From contig NZ_JARXVG010000006.1 in the NCBI RefSeq assembly GCF_029892485.1, positions 399,937 to 463,936 of the forward strand: a stretch of 64,000 bases of DNA, in the 5' to 3' direction. Each line of letters starts with the position of its first letter. The stretch's first letter is position 1. Positions 58,160 through 64,000 of this stretch are shown one piece after another. The notes below the pieces were generated by a model. That model did not search any database, had not been told where the DNA came from, and worked only from the letters and a program-made list of their open reading frames with translations. The stretch comes from Variovorax boronicumulans (GTDB lineage: Bacteria > Pseudomonadota > Gammaproteobacteria > Burkholderiales > Burkholderiaceae_C). Made by a program: the position numbers and the translations under genes.

Positions 58160-59572
58160 ATGGCCACTACAACAGCCAAAGAGCCCCAAGGCAGGCACCA
58201 GTCGAAGAAAGCCGCCGCAAGCGGCTGGATCGGCTCGGCGCTGGAGTACTACGACTTCTTCATCTACGCCACCGCAGCGGCGCTGATCTTTCCGCAGATC
58301 TTCTTCCCGAAGGGCGACCCGACCACCGCGATCATCGCGTCGCTCGCGACCTACGGCGTGGGCTATGTCGCGCGCCCCATCGGTGCCTTCGTGCTCGGCC
58401 ACTGGGGCGACACGCACGGGCGCAAGCAGGTGCTGGTGCTGTGCATGTTCCTGATGGGCTTCTCGACCGTGGCCGTGGGCCTGTTGCCGACCTATGACCA
58501 GGTCGGCCTGCTGGCTCCGGTGCTGCTCGTGGTGCTGCGGCTCATCCAGGGCTTCGCGGTGGCCGGCGAGATCTCGGGCGCGAGCTCGATGATCCTGGAG
58601 CACGCGCCCTTCGGTCGCCGCGGCTTCTTCGCGAGCTTCACGCTGCAGGGCGTGCAGGCCGGCCAGATCCTGGCGGCCGCCGTGTTCCTGCCGCTCGCGC
58701 ACTACATGCCCGAAGACGCCTTCAACGCGTGGGGCTGGCGCATTCCGTTCCTGCTGAGCTTTCTCGTCATCGTGGCCGGCTACATCATCCGCCGCGAGGT
58801 CGATGAGACGCCCGCCTTCGCCGAAGTGGACAAGAAGGGCGAAGTGGCGAAGTCGCCCATCGTGCAGGCCTTCACCGACAGCTGGGCCGACATGCTGCGC
58901 GTGGTCTGCATGGCGCTGATGAACGTGATTCCGGTGGTGGCCACCGTGTTCGGCGCCGCCTATGCGGTGCAGGCGGCCTACGGCATCGGCTTCCAGAAAG
59001 ACGTGTACCTGTGGATTCCGGTGCTGGGCAACATCCTCGCGGTGCTGGTGATTCCGTTCGTGGGCAACCTCTCGGACCGCATCGGCCGCAAGCCCCCGAT
59101 CATCGTGGGCGCGCTGGCCTCGGGGCTGCTGTCCTTCGTGTACCTGTATGCGATCAGCATCAAGAACGTGCCGCTCGCGATCTGCATGTCGCTCCTGATG
59201 TGGGGCATCGTTTACCAGGGCTACAACGCGACCTTCCCGAGCTTCTATCCGGAGCTGTTCCGCACCCGCAACCGCGTCTCGGCCATGGCCATCTCGCAGA
59301 ACATCGGCACCACCTTCACCGCGCTGCTGCCCGCGCTGTTCGCCGCCGTGGCGCCTCCGGGCTCGACCAATGTGTGGCTCACGGTGGGCGCGATCACCTT
59401 CGCCGTGACCATCCTCGCCGCACTCGCCGCCATGAGCGCCCGGGAGACCTACCGCATCCACATGCGCGACCTGGGCAACCCGAACGCAGTGCCTGTGGAC
59501 AAGGCCGAGTACGACCGCTTGCGGGAGCAGACGCTGTCCGATGCGCGGCTGGGCAAGGTCGCATCGGCCTGA
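58160..59572 (+). CDS. MHS-family MFS transporter, probable shikimate/aromatic acid importer
   Basis: The 470-residue protein has twelve membrane segments and the metabolite:H+ symporter pattern: SALEYYDFFIYATAAALIFP at helix 1, GHWGDTHGRKQVLVLC, and RLIQGFAVAGEISGASSMILEHAP. This group includes ShiA (shikimate), KgtP and ProP. From its position after quiC it is probably the uptake system for shikimate, quinate or dehydroshikimate. It lies 55 bases after quiC with Shine-Dalgarno GGAGA, and ends the catabolic cluster. Confidence 0.88.
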   Translation: MATTTAKEPQGRHQSKKAAASGWIGSALEYYDFFIYATAAALIFPQIFFPKGDPTTAIIASLATYGVGYVARPIGAFVLGHWGDTHGRKQVLVLCMFLMGFSTVAVGLLPTYDQVGLLAPVLLVVLRLIQGFAVAGEISGASSMILEHAPFGRRGFFASFTLQGVQAGQILAAAVFLPLAHYMPEDAFNAWGWRIPFLLSFLVIVAGYIIRREVDETPAFAEVDKKGEVAKSPIVQAFTDSWADMLRVVCMALMNVIPVVATVFGAAYAVQAAYGIGFQKDVYLWIPVLGNILAVLVIPFVGNLSDRIGRKPPIIVGALASGLLSFVYLYAISIKNVPLAICMSLLMWGIVYQGYNATFPSFYPELFRTRNRVSAMAISQNIGTTFTALLPALFAAVAPPGSTNVWLTVGAITFAVTILAALAAMSARETYRIHMRDLGNPNAVPVDKAEYDRLREQTLSDARLGKVASA

Positions 59573-59620
59573 AGACCTTTCGCGCACCATGGGTTGGGGT
59601 GCCGTGAAGAATGGCGCCCC

Positions 59621-60304
59621 ATGACCACCTCTTCCTCCCACCTCAAGATCGACTTCGTCTCCGACGTGTCCTGCCCCTGGTGTGCCGTTGGCCTGAGTTC
59701 GCTCGAGGCGGCGCTCAAGCGGGTGGCACCCGATGTCACCGCGGAGCTGCACTTCCAGCCCTTCGAGCTGAACCCGCAGATGCCGCCCGAAGGCCAGGAC
59801 ACCTTCGAGCACCTGAACCAGAAGTACGGCTCCACGCGCGAGCAGCAGGCAGAGGCGCGCGAAATGATCCGCCAGCGCGGCGCGGCCGTCGGCTTCGAGT
59901 TCAGCCCCGAGGGGCGTCCCCGGGTCTACAACACCTTCGATGCGCACCGGCTGCTGCACTGGGCCGAACTCGAGAGCCCGGCCAAGCAGGCGGCGCTCAA
60001 GAAGCTATTGCTGAAGGCCTACTTCACCGACCGCCAGAACCCTTCGGACCCCGAGGTGCTGGTGCGCGCGGCCACCGAAGCGGGGCTCGATGCGGCGCGG
60101 GCCCGCGAGATATTGAACAGCGACGAATACGCGGCCGAGACCCGCGAACGCGAGCGCATGTACACCGATGCCGGCATCCACTCGGTGCCCGCGATCATCA
60201 TCAACGACCAGCACCTGATCTCCGGCGGCCAGCCGGTCGAGGTGTTCGAGCGGGCGCTGCGCCAGATCGCGGGCGCTGCGCCACAGACCCTGTCCGTGGC
60301 CTGA
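59621..60304 (+). CDS. DsbA family oxidoreductase, FrnE-like
   Basis: The 227-residue protein has a thioredoxin fold with the active-site CPWC (SDVSCPWCAVGLSSLE, near residue 18), a helical insertion and a C-terminal GIHSVPAIIINDQHLISGGQP with the cis-Pro loop. There is no signal peptide, so it is cytoplasmic, as are other FrnE/2-hydroxychromene-isomerase-like DsbA proteins. Members take part in oxidative stress response or polyketide pathways; a specific role is not evident here. The ATG at 59621 is the best start. Confidence 0.9.
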   Translation: MTTSSSHLKIDFVSDVSCPWCAVGLSSLEAALKRVAPDVTAELHFQPFELNPQMPPEGQDTFEHLNQKYGSTREQQAEAREMIRQRGAAVGFEFSPEGRPRVYNTFDAHRLLHWAELESPAKQAALKKLLLKAYFTDRQNPSDPEVLVRAATEAGLDAARAREILNSDEYAAETRERERMYTDAGIHSVPAIIINDQHLISGGQPVEVFERALRQIAGAAPQTLSVA

Positions 60305-60310
60305 CTGCGG

Positions 60311-60328
60311 GGCGCGCGGGCGCCTTCT
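60311..60328 (+). terminator. Possible weak terminator after the DsbA-like gene
   Basis: A 5-bp GC stem (GGCGC, 60311-60315; GCGCC, 60320-60324) is followed by TTCTTT. The stem is short, so this is a weak candidate. Confidence 0.3.
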
Positions 60329-60419
60329 TTGCGCAGCGTTACGAAAGTAAAGAGCGTCAACTCGGGGCGGGGTGCAGTGGTTGAGAGGAGCATCCTCGTC
60401 ACTGTCCCCAAGGAGTCCC

Positions 60420-60890
60420 ATGAAGAAGAAAAGCCTGTTCGCCGCACTCGCACTGATGGCCGCGGTGTCCCTGCCGGCGCTAGCCGACGAATACGGCAAG
60501 CACCCTTTCTACCTGCACGCACTGTCCGACCTGCGCACGGCCGCGTGGCAGGTGGACCATCGCCGTCCTGAAGACGGGCAGGTCTCGCAGGACGAGCTGG
60601 TGGTGCACGACGAGATCCGCGCGGCCATCGGCGACCTGCAGCGCGCCGCGTGGCTCGACGGCAAGCCCATCGAGTGGCGCGAGCCGACCGACGTGTGGCT
60701 GCCGCGCGAAGGCCGGCTGCATGCGGCCATCGACCTGCTGCGCAAGGTTCGTTCGGACGTGGCGCGCGAAGAAGACGATCCGCGCTCGCGGCCGTTCCAG
60801 CAGCGCGGTCTGGCGCACGTCGACGTGGCCCTGAATGCCGCGCAGCACGCCGTGGGCGATGTTCGCCGCCACGACATGCGCCGGGAGTGA
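60420..60890 (+). CDS. Exported protein of unknown function
   Basis: The 156-residue product has a clear Sec signal peptide (MKKKSLFAALALMAAVSLPALA) and a mature domain rich in Asp, Arg, His and Ala: HPFYLHALSDLRTAAWQVDH, VHDEIRAAIGDLQRAAWLDG and LRKVRSDVAREEDDPRSRPFQQRGLAHVDVALNAAQHAV. It looks alpha-helical and may repeat one helical hairpin twice (LSDLRTAAW and IGDLQRAAW). I do not recognise a family. A Shine-Dalgarno AAGGAG precedes the ATG. It is followed after five bases by the DUF1800 gene, so the two are likely an operon. Confidence 0.8.
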   Translation: MKKKSLFAALALMAAVSLPALADEYGKHPFYLHALSDLRTAAWQVDHRRPEDGQVSQDELVVHDEIRAAIGDLQRAAWLDGKPIEWREPTDVWLPREGRLHAAIDLLRKVRSDVAREEDDPRSRPFQQRGLAHVDVALNAAQHAVGDVRRHDMRRE

Positions 60891-60895
60891 GGCCG

Positions 60896-62485
<1,590 letters not shown>

Positions 62486-62498
62486 GGTTTGGTTTTTT

Positions 62499-62610
62499 CT
62501 CCCCCCTTCCGGGGGAGGGCAGGGGTGGGGGCAAGGCGTTCGATGAATCACAGCGCTTCATCAAGAGCCGCCGTGCCCCCATCCCAGCCTTCCCCCGGAA
62601 GGGGAAGGAG
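62499..62610. repeat. Inverted repeat of the CCTTCCGGGGGAGGG type
   Basis: The arms 62499-62533 and 62574-62610 pair over about 32 bases: CCCCTTCCGGGGGAGGGCAG on the plus strand, with the same pattern (two or three changes) on the minus strand. A 40-base loop separates them. It fills the space between the DUF1800 and DUF1501 genes. The sequence looks like a dispersed REP-type element, but only one copy is in this window. Confidence 0.75.
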
Positions 62611-62638
62611 CAAGGCAGAACAAAGAAAGGACATGGTC

Positions 62639-63850
62639 ATGCAACGTCGAGAACTCCTGAAGCTCATGGCCGCCGCCCCCTTCGCGGGCGCCGCCGGCCA
62701 ACTGATCGCCGCACCCGCCGCCGAAGGCGCCAAGCTGCTCGTCGTGTTCCTGCGCGGCGCCTACGATTGCGCCAACCTGCTGGTGCCCACCGCCAGCGAT
62801 TTCTACTACGCCTCGCGCCCCAACATCGCCATCGCGCGCCCCGGCCAGTCAGGCGGTGCGCTGCCGCTCGATGGCAACTGGGGCCTGCACCCCGCGCTCG
62901 CGCAAAGCGTGATGCCGCTCTTCCAGCAGAAGCAGGCCTCGTTCATCGCCTTCGCGGGCACCGACGACCTCACGCGCAGCCACTTCGAAACGCAGGACAG
63001 CATCGAGCTCGGCCAGGCACTCGACAAGCGGCGGGACTACCGCTCGGGTTTTCTCAACCGCCTGGCCGGTGTGCTCGGCGGCGGCCCGGTGACCGATGTG
63101 TCGCCCATCGCTTTCACCGACCAGTTGCCCATTGCGCTGCGCGGCGACGCCAAGGCCGCCAACATGGCGCTCGCGGGCAATGCGCGCTCGGGCATCGATG
63201 CGCGGCAGAGCCAGATCATCGCATCCATGTACCGCAACACGCCGCTCGCGCAGCCGGTCGCTGAAGGCTTCCAGGTGCGCGACGAAGTCATGCGCGCAGT
63301 GCAGGCCGAGATGGACGCGGCCAGCCGCAATGCGATGACCGCCAAGGGCTTCGAGCTCGTCGCGCGCCGCATGGCCGTGCTGATGCGCGACCGCTTCGAC
63401 CTCGGCTTCGTCGACGTCGGCGGCTGGGACACGCACGTGGGGCAGGGCGCCGCGACCGGCTACCTCGCCAACCGTTTTGAAGAACTGGGCCGCGGCGTCG
63501 CCGGCTTCGCACAGGAGATGGGCGAAGACGCCTGGCGCCAGACCGTGGTGGTCGTCATCAGCGAGTTCGGCCGCACCTTCCGCGAGAACGGCAACCGCGG
63601 AACCGACCACGGACACGGCACCGTCTACTGGGTGCTCGGCGGCGGCCTCTCGGCCGAGGCCGGCGGGCGCATCGTCGGCGAGCAGCAGGCGCTGACGCAG
63701 GCCACGCTGTTCCAGAACCGCGACTACCCGGTGCTCAACGAATACCGGGCGGTGTTCGGTGGGTTGTTCCAGCGGATGTATGGCTTGTCGCCTGCGCAGC
63801 TGGGGCGTGTGTTCGAGGGCGTGGCGCCACGGGATCTGCGGTTGGTCTGA
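62639..63850 (+). CDS. DUF1501 domain-containing exported protein
   Basis: The 403-residue protein has a twin-arginine-like signal (QRRELLKLMAAAPFAGAAGQ, ending near PAA) and a sulfatase/alkaline-phosphatase-like DUF1501 domain: LLVVFLRGAYDCANLLVPT, FAGTDDLTRSHFETQDSIELG, VDVGGWDTHVGQG, VVVVISEFGRTFRENGNRGTDHGHGTVYWVLGGGL. The Asp, His and Glu residues in these motifs could bind metal. Tat export fits a protein folded with cofactor in the cytoplasm. Two ATGs are close (62633 and 62639); spacing from AAAGG favours 62639. It forms the usual pair with the DUF1800 gene. Confidence 0.9.
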   Translation: MQRRELLKLMAAAPFAGAAGQLIAAPAAEGAKLLVVFLRGAYDCANLLVPTASDFYYASRPNIAIARPGQSGGALPLDGNWGLHPALAQSVMPLFQQKQASFIAFAGTDDLTRSHFETQDSIELGQALDKRRDYRSGFLNRLAGVLGGGPVTDVSPIAFTDQLPIALRGDAKAANMALAGNARSGIDARQSQIIASMYRNTPLAQPVAEGFQVRDEVMRAVQAEMDAASRNAMTAKGFELVARRMAVLMRDRFDLGFVDVGGWDTHVGQGAATGYLANRFEELGRGVAGFAQEMGEDAWRQTVVVVISEFGRTFRENGNRGTDHGHGTVYWVLGGGLSAEAGGRIVGEQQALTQATLFQNRDYPVLNEYRAVFGGLFQRMYGLSPAQLGRVFEGVAPRDLRLV

Positions 63851-63865
63851 CCGACGCGCGGCGAG

Positions 63866-64000
63866 TCATGTTCGCATCGGCCCGTTCGCGAAAGCAATGG
63901 TCTTCGGCTCCAGGAATGCCTCCATGCCGAAGACGCCGAACTCCCTGCCGATGCCCGACTGCTTGACGCCGCCGAAGGGCGCGATCAGCTCGGGTGCGAT
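63866..64000 (-). CDS. Aldehyde dehydrogenase, C-terminal end only
   Basis: The last 44 codons of a minus-strand gene are visible; the rest lies beyond the right edge. They read [20 protein letters not shown] then [20 protein letters not shown], which is the conserved C-terminal tail of the NAD(P)-dependent aldehyde dehydrogenase superfamily. The [14 protein letters not shown] pattern is most like succinate-semialdehyde dehydrogenases of the GabD group. It converges with the DUF1501 gene. Confidence 0.8.
   Translation of the reverse strand: MAPELIAPFGGVKQSGIGREFGVFGMEAFLEPKTIAFANGPMRT

Overview
The window looks like a chromosomal segment of a high-GC betaproteobacterium of the order Burkholderiales, most likely Comamonadaceae and plausibly Variovorax. 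This rests on uniform GC-rich codon use, two Bug-type tricarboxylate-transporter binding proteins, an ESPR-type giant autotransporter, a protocatechuate/quinate gene set and several long intergenic inverted repeats. It is inferred from gene content, since no rRNA or marker gene is present. I see no tRNA, rRNA, CRISPR array, prophage or insertion sequence.

Layout. 1-6.2 kb, minus strand: a partial HD phosphohydrolase, a lytic transglycosylase, and a MoxR / DUF58 / TgpA-type transglutaminase set interrupted by a 600-bp inverted-repeat element. 6.2-14.5 kb, plus strand: a histone-deacetylase-like hydrolase, an MscS channel, etfBA, an acyl-CoA dehydrogenase, a nitronate monooxygenase and a membrane acyltransferase. 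14.5-21 kb: an AraC regulator divergent from a six-gene acyl-CoA degradation operon (ligase, SCP2-type thiolase, two MaoC hot-dog proteins, SDR, crotonase). 21-26 kb: site-2-protease-like protein, DUF2167 protein, cupin, a small acidic protein, aroC and a coupled MFS exporter or importer. 26-30 kb: a fructose-type ABC importer with a ROK regulator. 30-37 kb: small envelope proteins, a winged-helix protein, and a TctDE two-component system flanked by two Bug binding proteins. 37-49.6 kb: a 7TMR-DISM histidine kinase, its response regulator and a 3083-residue autotransporter. 49.7-59.6 kb: an IclR regulator and a quinate/shikimate to protocatechuate to beta-ketoadipate catabolic cluster. 59.6-64 kb: a DsbA-like protein, an exported protein, a DUF1800/DUF1501 pair and the end of an aldehyde dehydrogenase.

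The most interesting locus is the kinase / response regulator / autotransporter block. The regions upstream of the kinase gene and of the autotransporter gene share a gapless 61-nt arrangement: a 20-nt identical box, a 17-nt diverged spacer, an identical AGAAT, a 6-nt diverged spacer, and a 13-nt block with one mismatch. This pattern is what a conserved promoter with a dedicated activator should leave. In addition, the autotransporter mRNA appears to begin with an unannotated 34-codon leader ORF with its own strong Shine-Dalgarno sequence. Its stop codon overlaps the autotransporter start codon, and its last codons encode the autotransporter ribosome-binding site.

In the catabolic cluster, QuiC dehydrates 3-dehydroshikimate to protocatechuate and PcaB, PcaC and PcaD process the ring-opened product. 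The protocatechuate dioxygenase, a 3-dehydroquinate dehydratase and the terminal CoA steps are not in this window. The two AroE-like proteins lack the usual shikimate-binding serine motif, so their true substrates are open.
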